Source: Opitutus sp. (lineage in GTDB: Bacteria; Verrucomicrobiota; Verrucomicrobiia; Opitutales; Opitutaceae). From it: DNA of 64,000 bases. The stretch covers positions 385,900-449,899 of the forward strand of contig JACEUQ010000003.1 of NCBI GenBank assembly GCA_024998815.1, given 5' to 3'. Below, in pieces: positions 28,330 to 37,093 of the stretch (position 1 is its first letter; the number at the start of each line of letters is the position of its first letter). The notes beneath the pieces are model-generated. The model searched no databases and had not been told where the DNA came from. It saw nothing but the letters and a program-made list of their open reading frames with translations. Both the position numbers and the translations under genes were made by a program.

Positions 28330-28434
28330 CCTTGAGCTCACGCTCAAGGCCACCAGGAGGGGCTACATGCCGAAGGACCAAGCGCCGGATAATCCGACTC
28401 CTCGTGGCCTTGAGCGTGAGCTCAAGGTGTTTTC
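28330..28434. repeat. CCTTGAGCTCACGCTCAAGG inverted repeat
   Basis: Left arm 28330-28353, right arm about 28405-28432. It lies in the 478-bp gene-free interval between the carboxylase and the Tsx-like gene. Confidence 0.88.
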
Positions 28435-28526
28435 AGCTCCGGGTCGCCCCTGCGCAGCCGAACCACCTGCGCGTTTTTAATCAGCTGGTTGTACGCCAAA
28501 GCCGCGAAATCACCGCTTCCGGGCCA

Positions 28527-28570
28527 GGCACGTTTTTGGCCCAAATTCGAGTGTCGCATTTGGCGACACT
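28527..28570 (+). promoter_or_regulatory. possible sigma-54 promoter with overlapping palindrome, upstream of the Tsx-like gene
   Basis: AGGCACG-TTTT-TGGC keeps GG (28527-28528) and GC (28539-28540) 10 nt apart and the full GGCACG element, with mismatches in the -12 box. A diverged palindrome AGTGTCGC-N5-GCGACACT (28550-28570) covers the predicted start site. The ATG is 232 bp away. Hairpins GAAAGC/GCTTTC near 28616 and GTCAGGC/GCCTGAC near 28720 lie in the leader. Confidence 0.4.
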
Positions 28571-28771
28571 CAGGCCCGCAGCAAGGCTAGTGCGGCGTTG
28601 CATTTTTCGGCACAAGAAAGCTGTAACCGGCTTTCAGTGACCGCAACCCGTTAACGGTAAGTATTTTAAATGAAGCCTGAACGGCTGGCATACGGGTGGC
28701 TAAAGCAGGGTGCAGAACGTCAGGCCGATCGCCTGACCCAATCCACCCTCGCTTCCACACCACGTCAGCCC

Positions 28772-29614
28772 ATGAAACGTATCCTCAGTCCCGTTGCCAG
28801 CGCCGCCCTCGTCGCCGCGCTTTCTTTTACCGCCGCCGCCAGCGCTTTCGAATGGAGTGACAACTTCATCGGCTATCGCACCGGCACCACGTACCGCGAG
28901 CCCGTGAACTCGAAGGACATCTCCAAAGACATTCTCCAGTTCCAGCACGTCGACGGCTATAAGTACGGCAGCAACTTCTTGAACATCGATTACCTGAAGT
29001 CCGACGGTAACGACAAAGAAGACGGCGGGCCCGATGGTGCCGAGGAAGTCTATGTGGTTTACCGGCATACGCTCAGCCTGAGCAAGGTGACCGGGAAGTC
29101 CTTTAAGAGTGGAATCATTCGCGATTACGGCTTCGTCACCGGCTTCGACGTTAACTACAAAAACGACACCTTCAGCCCCGCTGTGCGCGAGCTCTGGGTC
29201 GGTCCCTCCGTTGATTTCGAAGTCCCCGGCTTCTTCTCTTTGGGGCTGATGTTGGACAAGGAGTACAATAACAACTCCATCGTTAATAAACACGTCGAGT
29301 TCGACGCCACCTGGGCACTTTGCGCCGCGTGGGGCATCAACTTTAAACTCGGTCTGCCCGTGGTTTTTAAGGGCTTCTCCAGCTACATCGGGCCGAAGGG
29401 CAAGGACGGCTTCGGCGTCAACACCGAGGCGGAGTGGCTGACGGAGGCCGCCCTCATGTTCGATGTCGGCTCCACCTTCGGCAAAAAGGGCACCTTCTAC
29501 GTCGGGCCCGGCTACCAGTATTGGAAAAACAAATTCGGCAATGATTCCTCCGCCGACAGCACCGGTGGCTGCACCGCCTCGGTCTTCCAGCTCCAGGCCG
29601 AAGTCCACTTCTGA
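28772..29614 (+). CDS. Tsx/OmpK-like outer-membrane channel protein
   Basis: 280 aa from MKRILSPVASAALVAALSFT, a clear signal peptide cleaved near ASA-FEW. The mature protein starts FEWSDNFIGYRTGTTYREP and continues with beta-strand-rich motifs of the nucleoside-specific channel family: LQFQHVDGYKYGSNFLNIDY, VYVVYRHTLSLSKVTG, DYGFVTGFDVNYKND, FEVPGFFSLGLMLDKE. It ends in the aromatic C-terminus QAEVHF typical of barrel proteins. It leads the BMP-type importer genes, suggesting outer-membrane entry for the same solute. The 34 residues upstream in the longer frame are not needed. Confidence 0.87.
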   Translation: MKRILSPVASAALVAALSFTAAASAFEWSDNFIGYRTGTTYREPVNSKDISKDILQFQHVDGYKYGSNFLNIDYLKSDGNDKEDGGPDGAEEVYVVYRHTLSLSKVTGKSFKSGIIRDYGFVTGFDVNYKNDTFSPAVRELWVGPSVDFEVPGFFSLGLMLDKEYNNNSIVNKHVEFDATWALCAAWGINFKLGLPVVFKGFSSYIGPKGKDGFGVNTEAEWLTEAALMFDVGSTFGKKGTFYVGPGYQYWKNKFGNDSSADSTGGCTASVFQLQAEVHF

Positions 29615-29676
29615 TCCCGCGCCCTTTGGCCGGTTAACTGCTCAGCGATCGTCCGTCCCACCGTCTTTTTAATTCC

Positions 29677-30780
29677 ATGAAACACACCCGTTCACTGCTC
29701 CTGTTCGCAACCGTCCTTTCGATGGCGGTTGCCGCCTTCGCCGCGGAAATGTCCGTCGGCTTCATCTACGTCGGCCCCAAGGACGACTACGGCTACAACC
29801 AATCCCAGGCCGAGGGTTGCGCCGGTATCCAGAAACTCCCGTGGCTGAAGGCTACCGAGGAGGCCAGCGTGCCCGAGACCACCGCCGCCCAGGAGACCAT
29901 GCGCAACATGATCGAGCTCGAGGGCGCCACCCTGATTTTCCCGACCTCGTTCGGTTACTTCGACCCGCACATCCTGAAGGTCGCCAAACAATACCCCAAG
30001 GTGCAGTTCCTCCACTGCGGCGGTCTCTATGACGCCGCCAAACATCCGGCCAACGTCGGCAGCTACTTTGGTTACATCGACGAGGCGGTTTATGTCGCCG
30101 GTATTGTGGCCGGCCATACGACCAAGTCAGGCAAACTCGGCTTCATCGCCGCCAAGCCCATCCCGCAGGTGCTGCGCAACATCAACGCCTACCTGCTCGG
30201 CGCGCGTTCGGTTAACCCTACTGCCACCGTGCAGGTCGTCTTCACCGGCGACTGGTCGGTGCCGGTCAAGGAGGCCGAGTCCGCCACCAGCTTGATTAAC
30301 CAGGGTGTCGATGTGCTGACCTGCCACGTGGACAGCCCCAAGGTCATTCTGGAAACCGCTGAGCGCCGCGGGGTCTATGTCACCGGTTACCATGTGAACG
30401 GTGCCAAGCTTGCGCCCAAGGGCTATCTGACCGGTGCCGAGTGGAATTGGACGAAGGTCTACACCGACTACGCCGAGGCGGTCAAAGCGGGTAAAACCCT
30501 CGCCGCCGGCACCATTCCGCACCTCGTGCGGGGCGGCCTGAAAGAGGGCTTCGTGAGCGTCTCCGCCTACGGCCCGGCCGTGAGCGCCGCCGCCAAGAAG
30601 GACGCCGACGCCGCCAAGGCCGGCCTCATCGCCGGCTCGCTGGTGATCTTCAAAGGTCCACTCAAGGATAACACCGGCAAGGAGATCCTTCCCGCTGGCA
30701 AATCCTACCTCCAGCAGGACCTGGCGCTCGAATCCATGGGCTGGCTGGTCGACGGGGTGATCGGCGGCACCAAGGGCTGA
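29677..30780 (+). CDS. BMP-family ABC transporter substrate-binding protein
   Basis: 367 aa. Signal peptide MKHTRSLLLFATVLSMAVAA-FAAE, mature MSVGFIYVGPKDDYGYNQSQ. The family usually binds purine nucleosides or similar heterocycles: AKQYPKVQFLHCGG, GSYFGYIDEAVYVAGIVAGH, GKLGFIAAKPIPQVLRNINA, FTGDWSVPVKEAESATSLIN, GVDVLTCHVDSP. The mature start has no lipobox Cys, so it is soluble periplasmic rather than a lipoprotein. The importer's permeases and ATPase follow after a 435-bp repeat-rich gap. With the isochorismatase-like hydrolases nearby, biuret-like ureides are plausible ligands. Confidence 0.9.
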   Translation: MKHTRSLLLFATVLSMAVAAFAAEMSVGFIYVGPKDDYGYNQSQAEGCAGIQKLPWLKATEEASVPETTAAQETMRNMIELEGATLIFPTSFGYFDPHILKVAKQYPKVQFLHCGGLYDAAKHPANVGSYFGYIDEAVYVAGIVAGHTTKSGKLGFIAAKPIPQVLRNINAYLLGARSVNPTATVQVVFTGDWSVPVKEAESATSLINQGVDVLTCHVDSPKVILETAERRGVYVTGYHVNGAKLAPKGYLTGAEWNWTKVYTDYAEAVKAGKTLAAGTIPHLVRGGLKEGFVSVSAYGPAVSAAAKKDADAAKAGLIAGSLVIFKGPLKDNTGKEILPAGKSYLQQDLALESMGWLVDGVIGGTKG

Positions 30781-31215
30781 GCGCTCGCCAGTCCGCGCTC
30801 AAGCTGAGCTTAAAACACTCCAGTCGAGGTGGCGTTAATTCTGTTGGAGAAAAACACCCTGCGCTCACGCGCAAGGCCACGAGGAGAGTCTCCCCTAGTG
30901 TGATCAACCGAGTGTGGCCCTGAGCGTGAGCTCAGGGTGGCAGTAAACCTTAGTCTAAACGCAAATTCGTAAACACCGCCTCGTGTAACCGTGTTCGTGT
31001 TACGCAAACACGTCCGGGTTAATTATCCTCATTCGTTTCCCCGTAGCGCAGGCTTCCAGCCTGCTTTGCCTCACCGAGGCAGACTGGAAGTCTGCGCTAC
31101 TTTTTCGGACGGTTTTCATCGGGTCCTGAGTCCCCACGCACGCTCGGCCCGGTAACTGCTCATTCGCCCCGTCTTCCCTGTCCGCACCCGTTAATCGCCG
31201 CTCTCTCCCGCCTAG
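30781..31215. repeat. repeat-filled gap inside the importer operon
   Basis: Contains a CACCCTGCGCTCACGCGCAA inverted repeat (30846-30942) and a GTAGCGCAGGCTTCCAG / CTGGAAGTCTGCGCTAC pair (31042-31103). GTGTAAC and GTGTTAC occur near 30984-31005. No gene seen. Confidence 0.8.
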
Positions 31216-32289
31216 ATGAGTAACCCACCGCTCCCGCCCACCTCTCGCCGCTGGCGGCCCGCCCTTGAGGCCGTGGCTTTGCCGGTCGGAGCCGTGCTCG
31301 TGGCGCTTCTCCTTTTCGGCGTCTTCTGCGCAGTCCAGGGTGCCAATCCACTCAGCGTATTCAAATCGATCCAACGCGCCTCCTTTGGCAGTTGGTACTC
31401 GTTTCAAAATACCCTCATCCGGGCCGCCCCGCTCATTCTCACCGCGTTGTGCACCGCGTTGCCAGCCCGGCTCGGTTTGATCGTGATCGGCAATGAGGGC
31501 GCGCTCGTCGTGGGTGGATTGGCAGCAACCGCTGCCGGACTAGCCGCCGCCTCGGCTCCACCCTTTGTTGCGCTAACGATTATGGTGCTCGCCGGTATGG
31601 CGGGCGGCGGCGCCTGGATCGGCCTGGTCGGCCTGCTTCACTACCAGCGCGGGGTGAACGAAACCATCAGCGGGCTTCTCCTCAATTACGTGGCGATCGC
31701 CGTCTTGAGCCACTTGGTCAACGGCCCGATGCGCGACCCTGCGAGCCTGAATAAGCCGTCGAGTTACTCCTTCGCCGAAACCCATCAACTGGGCGGAATC
31801 GCCGGCAGTAACGTCCACTACGGGCTGGTGTTCGGCGTGGTGTTCGCGGTCTTCGCCTGGGTGCTGATGGAGCACACCAGCTTCGGTTTCAAAGCACGCA
31901 TGATCGGCGGCAACATTCGTGCCGCGCGCATGGCCGGCTTGCCGGTGGCGCGCCTCGGAATCACCACCTGCCTACTGGGTGGCGCGGCGGCCGGTCTCGC
32001 CGGCATGGTCGAGGTGGCCGCCATCCACGGCCGCGCCAACGAGTCGCTTGCCGCCGGTTATGGCTACGCGGGCATCCTGGTCGCTTTTGTCGCCCGCTTT
32101 CGCGGCTTGCCCATCATTCTGGTGGCCGTGCTGCTGGGCGGAATCCTCGCCAGCGGCGGCATTTTGCAGCGCCAGTTTAAACTGCCCGACGCCACCATCC
32201 TCGTGTTCCAGGGCATCGTCTTCCTGTGTATCCTGTTTAGCGATTCGCTCTACGGACGCTTCGCCTGCTTTAAGGAGAAAACCGCATGA
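31216..32289 (+). CDS. ABC transporter permease, BMP/RbsC-like (first subunit)
   Basis: 357 aa, about nine hydrophobic segments: VALPVGAVLVALLLFGVFCA, LIRAAPLILTALCTALPARL, FVALTIMVLAGMAGGGAWIG, and HTSFGFKARMIGGNIRAARM before a conserved loop. GLVGLLHYQRGVNETISGLL LNY and the GYGYAGILVAFVARF segments are typical of nucleoside-type permeases. It overlaps the second permease by 4 bp, so the two are coupled. Confidence 0.92.
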   Translation: MSNPPLPPTSRRWRPALEAVALPVGAVLVALLLFGVFCAVQGANPLSVFKSIQRASFGSWYSFQNTLIRAAPLILTALCTALPARLGLIVIGNEGALVVGGLAATAAGLAAASAPPFVALTIMVLAGMAGGGAWIGLVGLLHYQRGVNETISGLLLNYVAIAVLSHLVNGPMRDPASLNKPSSYSFAETHQLGGIAGSNVHYGLVFGVVFAVFAWVLMEHTSFGFKARMIGGNIRAARMAGLPVARLGITTCLLGGAAAGLAGMVEVAAIHGRANESLAAGYGYAGILVAFVARFRGLPIILVAVLLGGILASGGILQRQFKLPDATILVFQGIVFLCILFSDSLYGRFACFKEKTA

Positions 32290-33215
32290 ACGCCTCTGAA
32301 TCCATTGGCTGGTGGGGCGTCGTGCTGGGGATCTTCGCGGGGGCTTTGCGCGGCGGAACCCCGTTTTTGTTGGTCAGCCTCGGCGAATGCCTCACCGAAA
32401 AAAGCGGCAAGATTAACCTCGGGCTTGAAGGCACGCTGCTGATGGGTGCGATGAGCGCCTACGCGGTTTCTTACCATACCGGCAACCCGTGGCTGGGCGT
32501 CATGGCTGCCTTCGGGACCGGCGCTGGCCTGGGGGCGATCCACGCGCTTTTGGTTTCGCGGCCCAAGGTCAACGATGTCGCCGCCGGTATCGCCATGCTC
32601 ATCTTCGGCAGCGGCTTGGCCTTCTACCTAGGCAAACCCTACATTCGGCCCAGTGCGCCCCAGTTGCCCGCCCTCTCGCTCGGGGGTTGGAGCGAGCTGC
32701 CGCAGCTTGAGGCGGCGCTCAAACTCAGCCCGTTGTTTGTCCTCGGGGCCGGGCTGGCCTTACTCCTCAGCTGGGCGTTCAACTGCACCCGTTGGGGTCT
32801 GCGGGTGCGCGCGGTTGGCGACGCCCCGGTCGCCGCCCTCGCCCTGGGCATGTCGGTTAAAAAAGTTCGCTTTGTCGCCATCGTGTTGGGCAGCGCGATC
32901 GCGGGACTGGGCGGCGCGCACCTGTCGCTGTTTTATCCAGGTGCGTGGACCGAGGCCATTTCCAGCGGGCAGGGCCTGATGGCGGTGGCGCTCGTTATTT
33001 TCGCCCGCTGGCGGCCGGTACACTGCCTGTACGCGTCGATGATTTTCGGTGGCACCCAGGCCATCGCTCCGGCCCTGCAAGCCATCGGCATCACCTCGGG
33101 TTACTACCTGTGGAATGCCGCGCCGTATGTCCTGACCTTGGTTGTCATGGTCATCACCTGTTCGCCCAAACGCACCCTGGCCGGTTCACCCGGCGCACTC
33201 GGCACCGCGTCTTAA
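32286..33215 (+). CDS. ABC transporter permease, BMP/RbsC-like (second subunit)
   Basis: 309 aa. [20 protein letters not shown], then [20 protein letters not shown] (typical NLG.EG motif), [40 protein letters not shown] and [20 protein letters not shown]. Around eight membrane helices. It pairs with the upstream permease to form the channel. A biuret-hydrolase-like gene starts 13 bp downstream. Confidence 0.92.
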   Translation: MNASESIGWWGVVLGIFAGALRGGTPFLLVSLGECLTEKSGKINLGLEGTLLMGAMSAYAVSYHTGNPWLGVMAAFGTGAGLGAIHALLVSRPKVNDVAAGIAMLIFGSGLAFYLGKPYIRPSAPQLPALSLGGWSELPQLEAALKLSPLFVLGAGLALLLSWAFNCTRWGLRVRAVGDAPVAALALGMSVKKVRFVAIVLGSAIAGLGGAHLSLFYPGAWTEAISSGQGLMAVALVIFARWRPVHCLYASMIFGGTQAIAPALQAIGITSGYYLWNAAPYVLTLVVMVITCSPKRTLAGSPGALGTAS

Positions 33216-33228
33216 TTTTTTAAAAATC

Positions 33229-33912
33229 ATGAGCACCCGCTACGTTAAATCCGAACCCTATGCCTGGCCCTACGACGGCGATCTGCGCCCCGAAAACACG
33301 GCCATTTTGGTCATCGATATGCAGACCGATTTTTGCGGTCCGGGCGGTTACGTGGATAAGATGGGTTACGACCTAGCGCTGACGCGCGCGCCGATCGAAC
33401 CGATCAAACGGGTGCTCGCGGCGTTTCGCGCCCAGGGCTACCACGTTATGCACACCCGCGAAGGCCACCGGCCGGACCTCTCCGACCTGCCCGCCAACAA
33501 ACGTTGGCGCAGCCGGCAGATCGGCGCCGGTATTGGCGACGTGGGGCCGTGCGGGCGCATTCTCGTTCGCGGCGAACCCGGCTGGGAACTCATCGAGGAG
33601 TTGCGCCCCGAGCCGGGCGAGGCGGTGATCGACAAACCGGGCAAGGGCTCGTTTTACGCCACCGACCTCGACATGCTTCTGCGCGGCAAGGGGGTGCGCA
33701 ACCTCGTGCTCGCCGGCATCACCACCGACGTGTGCGTGCACACCACGATGCGCGACGCCAACGACCGCGGCTACGAGTGCCTGATCTTGTCCGATTGCAC
33801 CGGGGCCACCGACCCCGGCAACCACCTGGCGGCGCTCCACATGGTGACGATGCAGGGCGGGGTGTTTGGCGCCGTCGCCGATTCCGCCGCGCTCATCGCC
33901 GCGATCAGTTGA
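33229..33912 (+). CDS. isochorismatase-like cysteine hydrolase, biuret hydrolase type
   Basis: 227 aa from [20 protein letters not shown]. The catalytic set of this family is present: Asp30 ([10 protein letters not shown]), Lys136 ([10 protein letters not shown]) and Cys169 ([19 protein letters not shown]), plus Gln209 (MVTMQGG). From memory, the rhizobial biuret hydrolase has the same residues at the same spacing (D36, K142, C175, Q215) and near-identical stretches such as [26 protein letters not shown] and LPANKRWRS. Biuret to allophanate plus ammonia is therefore a strong guess; triuret hydrolases and ureidoacrylate amidohydrolases are close relatives. It lies inside the BMP importer gene run, 42 bp before the ATPase gene. 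Confidence 0.85.
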   Translation: MSTRYVKSEPYAWPYDGDLRPENTAILVIDMQTDFCGPGGYVDKMGYDLALTRAPIEPIKRVLAAFRAQGYHVMHTREGHRPDLSDLPANKRWRSRQIGAGIGDVGPCGRILVRGEPGWELIEELRPEPGEAVIDKPGKGSFYATDLDMLLRGKGVRNLVLAGITTDVCVHTTMRDANDRGYECLILSDCTGATDPGNHLAALHMVTMQGGVFGAVADSAALIAAIS

Positions 33913-33953
33913 GTCCAGCCCGCCCTTTTTTGTTTAAAAAAAACCGCCCACTT

Positions 33954-35498
33954 ATGTCGGTCACGATTCCCCCGCACGTTCGCCCCAAGCACCCACCGGA
34001 CTTGGAGCTTGTTGGAGTGACCAAGCGCTTCGGTGCCTTTACCGCCAACGAGGCCGTTTCGCTCAAGGTCAAAGCGGGTACGTTTCACGCGCTCATCGGC
34101 GAAAACGGCGCGGGCAAAAGCACGCTGGTTAAATGCATCATGGGCTACCACCTCGCCGACGAGGGCGACATCCTCGTCGGCGGGCACTCCCGCGAGATCC
34201 GCAACCCGCAGGACGCCTACGAGTACGGGATCGGCATGGTTTACCAGCACTTCACCCTGGTGCCCGCGATGACCGTGGCCGAAAACCTGGTGCTCAGCCG
34301 CCCCGATTTGCCCGCGATCATCAACTGGCGAACTGAGTTTGACCGCTTGTACGCGTTCATGCGCACCGCGCCTTTTCAGATCGATCTGGATACGCCGGCA
34401 TCCCAGCTGGCCGCCGGCGAAAAACAGAAGGTGGAGATCCTCAAGCAGCTCTACCTCGACAGTAAGTTTCTCATCCTCGACGAGCCCACCTCGGTGCTCA
34501 CGCCGGCCGAGGCTGACGAAGTCCTCGGACTGCTGCGCGGCAAAGTTGTGGCGGGCGAACTGAGCGTGTTGCTCATCACTCACAAATTCAGCCAGGTTAT
34601 AAACTTCTGTGACGACGTGACCGTGCTGCGGCGCGGTCGCCAGACGGGCTCGGGGCGGGTCAAAGACCTCACGGCCGACCAGATGGCCGCCATGATGATG
34701 GGCGGCCAGCGCGAGCCCAAGATCGTGCCCAAGGCCGCAACGGCCCCCGGTGCGGTCTCGCTCGCCCTGCGCGGGCTGGGCGCCAACCGCGACAACGGCG
34801 TTCCGGCCCTCGTCGGCGTGGATCTTGAGGTCCGCGCCGGCGAGGTGGTCGGCATTGCCGGGATCTCTGGCAACGGCCAGCGCGAGCTCGTCGAGGTGAT
34901 CGCCGGCCAGCGCGAGGCCACCGGCGGCGAACTCCGCGTGCAGGGCGAAGTCTACAAATCCACCCGCGCCGAGGCGTGCCGGCACCAGGTTTTTCTGCTG
35001 CCCGAAGAGCCGCTGCGCAACGCCTGCGTGCCCCACATGGGCGTGGCCGAAAACCTCGCCCTGCGCACCTTCGACCAGCCCCCGCTGGCGCGCGCCGGAT
35101 TTTTTGTGAGCCAGGCGCGCATCCGCGCCAAAGGGCGCGAGCTGATCGCCCGCTACGGGATCAAGACGCGTTCGCCCGACACACCCATCGGCGACCTGTC
35201 CGGCGGCAACGTGCAACGCGCCGTGCTCGCCCGCGAACTCGGCAGTGGCACCGCCCGCGTGCTGGTGGCCGCCAACCCCTGTTTCGGCCTGGATTTCGCA
35301 GCTGTCGAAACCATCCACGGCCAGATCACCGAGGCGCGCAACCGGGGCGTCGGCGTGCTGCTCGTCAGCGAGGATTTGGATGAGCTGCTCGCCCTGGCCG
35401 ACCGCATTGTCGTGATCGCCCACGGCCGGTTTGTCTATGAAACCACCCCGGCCACCGCGGACATCACCACCATCGGCCACCACATGGCCGGACATTAA
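33954..35498 (+). CDS. BMP-type ABC importer double ATPase (RbsA-like)
   Basis: 514 aa with tandem ABC domains. Domain 1: Walker A GENGAGKSTLVKCIMGY, QHFTLVPAMTVAENLVLS, signature region LAAGEKQKVEILKQL and Walker B FLILDEPTSVLTP. Domain 2: degenerate Walker A GISGNGQRELVEVIAG, signature LSGGNVQRAVLAREL and VLVAANPCFGLDFAAVE. The P-loop lysine is lost in domain 2, which is normal for this subfamily. The start MSVTIPPHVRPKHPPDLELV at 33954 is chosen over an upstream frame that overlaps the hydrolase gene. Confidence 0.92.
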   Translation: MSVTIPPHVRPKHPPDLELVGVTKRFGAFTANEAVSLKVKAGTFHALIGENGAGKSTLVKCIMGYHLADEGDILVGGHSREIRNPQDAYEYGIGMVYQHFTLVPAMTVAENLVLSRPDLPAIINWRTEFDRLYAFMRTAPFQIDLDTPASQLAAGEKQKVEILKQLYLDSKFLILDEPTSVLTPAEADEVLGLLRGKVVAGELSVLLITHKFSQVINFCDDVTVLRRGRQTGSGRVKDLTADQMAAMMMGGQREPKIVPKAATAPGAVSLALRGLGANRDNGVPALVGVDLEVRAGEVVGIAGISGNGQRELVEVIAGQREATGGELRVQGEVYKSTRAEACRHQVFLLPEEPLRNACVPHMGVAENLALRTFDQPPLARAGFFVSQARIRAKGRELIARYGIKTRSPDTPIGDLSGGNVQRAVLARELGSGTARVLVAANPCFGLDFAAVETIHGQITEARNRGVGVLLVSEDLDELLALADRIVVIAHGRFVYETTPATADITTIGHHMAGH

Positions 35499-35534
35499 CC
35501 CGCACCGTTTTGCCTGCACGTATCCACCTCGACC

Positions 35535-36197
35535 ATGACCGTCATTGCCGCGCTGCCCTATCCGTTTGAAGTGCCCGAGCTCCGCCGACTCGCTCTGGTG
35601 GTGATCGACATGCAGCGCGATTTTGTCGAACCCGGCGGCTTCGGCGAAGCGCTCGGCAACGACGTTTCCCTGCTGCGCTCGGCGATCGGGCCCATCGCCG
35701 AACTGCTGGCCGCGTTTCGTGCGCGCGGGCTGCCGATTGTCCACACGATCGAAGGCCACCGGCCGGGCCTCTACGACTGCCCGCCCTCCAAGCTCCAGCG
35801 CGGCCGCGGTTCCGTGAAGATCGGCGATCCCGGCCCGATGGGGCGGATCCTCATTCTCGGTGAGCCAGGCAACGGCATTATTGCCGAGCTAGCCCCGCGC
35901 GACGGCGAGTTGGTCCTGACCAAGCCGGGTAAGGGTGCCTTTTGCCGCACGGATCTCGAAGCCTGGCTCCTCCGCCAAGGCATCACCCACCTGCTCATCA
36001 CCGGGGTTACCACCGAGGTTTGCGTGCAGACAACCATGCGCGAGGCCAACGACCGCGGCTTTGAGTGCCTGTTGGTCGAGGACGCCACCGAGAGTTATTT
36101 CCCTGAATTCAAACAGGCCACGCTCGCCATGGTGCGGGCGCAGGGCGGAATCGTCGGCTGGACCGCCTCCAGCGGCACGGTTCTTGCCGCCCTTTAA
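35535..36197 (+). CDS. second isochorismatase-like cysteine hydrolase
   Basis: 220 aa. The triad is kept: Asp25 (VVIDMQRDF), Lys130 ([10 protein letters not shown]), Cys163 ([19 protein letters not shown]), with Gln203 (VRAQGG). It is a clear paralogue of the hydrolase at 33229 but diverged in the substrate region ([17 protein letters not shown]) and C-terminus ([27 protein letters not shown]). Neighbouring pairs of such enzymes handle successive ureides in some triuret/biuret degraders, so a triuret- or other ureide-hydrolase role is plausible but unproven. It lies 36 bp after the ATPase gene and 19 bp before the cupin gene. Confidence 0.82.
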   Translation: MTVIAALPYPFEVPELRRLALVVIDMQRDFVEPGGFGEALGNDVSLLRSAIGPIAELLAAFRARGLPIVHTIEGHRPGLYDCPPSKLQRGRGSVKIGDPGPMGRILILGEPGNGIIAELAPRDGELVLTKPGKGAFCRTDLEAWLLRQGITHLLITGVTTEVCVQTTMREANDRGFECLLVEDATESYFPEFKQATLAMVRAQGGIVGWTASSGTVLAAL

Positions 36198-36216
36198 CCC
36201 CATTTAGTTCTCACCG

Positions 36217-36639
36217 ATGTCCGTCCCCCTGACGCCCCCGCCCACCGGCACTCCCGCACGCTACCAACCGATTGTCCTGCAGGATTTGTTCACCATCGCC
36301 GACTGGCAGGAGCGCATCGACTGGCAGCCCTTCAAGCCGGGGGTGGAAATCCACCGCCTCTACGGCGACGGCATCACCGGGCCGGCCGCCGCGCTGCTGC
36401 GTTACCGGGAGGCGGCCTCGGTCGCGCTGCATCGGCACACCGGTTACGAGCACATCCTGGTGTTGGCGGGCTCACAACGGGATCAAAACCTCACGGCCTG
36501 CTGCGGCACGTTGGTGGTTAACCCGCCCGGTACTGTGCACCGAGTGGCCAGTGACGCCGGCTGCATTGTGTTGGCGATCTACGCCAGTCCGGTCGAATTC
36601 CTCGGTGAAACCGGAGTTTCTGCGACGGCGGAGGCTTAA
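36217..36639 (+). CDS. cupin-domain protein (ChrR-like)
   Basis: 140 aa. Single cupin: GVEIHRLYGDGITGPAAALL, REAASVALHRHTGYEHILVL with the HxH...E metal ligands, and GTLVVNPPGTVHRVASDAGC. It is the last gene of the importer/hydrolase unit. Small cupins at the ends of ureide operons may be sensors or isomerases; no specific function can be assigned. Confidence 0.82.
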   Translation: MSVPLTPPPTGTPARYQPIVLQDLFTIADWQERIDWQPFKPGVEIHRLYGDGITGPAAALLRYREAASVALHRHTGYEHILVLAGSQRDQNLTACCGTLVVNPPGTVHRVASDAGCIVLAIYASPVEFLGETGVSATAEA

Positions 36640-36707
36640 CGCATTTGCGTTCAAGATGGGCAAAACGAAGTCGATTCGTGGGAGTGCGGTAACCTTTAGC
36701 CAAATAC

Positions 36708-36910
36708 CTTGAGCTCACGCTCAAGGCCACGGGGAGTGTGTTCGCGAGGAGAGTGCCAAACACCTTGAGCTCACGCTCAAGGCCTGGAGTTTGGCCCCTG
36801 ACTAGTCGAACGAAGATCAGCCGAATCCTTGAGCTCACGCTCAAGGCCACATGATTCGCGAACACACCCCTTGTGGCCTTGAGCGTGAGCTCAAGGTCTG
36901 GAGTTTGGCC
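36708..36910. repeat. stacked CCTTGAGCTCACGCTCAAGG repeats with GGAGTTTGGCC junctions
   Basis: Three left arms and one right arm of the family. The junction GGAGTTTGGCC occurs at about 36785 and 36899; the interval GGCCCCTGACTAGTCGAACG onward is repeated in inverse at 47460-47505 and 60915-60950. No gene seen in 36640-37091. Confidence 0.82.
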
Positions 36911-36916
36911 GTTTAA

Positions 36917-37093
36917 CCTGAATTCCGAAGTTCAAACCAACCACAGATTACACAGATTGCACAGATACAATCCCTTAGGAGGTAAACGGACTCAGCTCGA
37001 TCCCCTTTTTTTTCATCCTGTCTTCAAATTCAGTAACACTCTGTTATCTGTGCTCATCTGTGAATTCCGTGGTTAAAACTTCGGCGTTCGGGT
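36917..37093. repeat. long imperfect palindrome (ACAGATTACACAGAT module), copy 1
   Basis: About 177 bp whose ends pair: ACCTGAATTCCGAAGTTC and CCAACCACAGATTACACAG face ATCTGTGAATTCCGTGG and TTAAAACTTCGGCGTTCGGG. The group II intron begins at its right end. It is the reverse complement of 45204-45382. Confidence 0.85.

Noticed and set aside
33954-35498. Loss of the second P-loop as a sign of a broken importer ATPase
   Set aside because: The GxSGNGQREL form of the second ATP site is normal in BMP/RbsA-type double ATPases.
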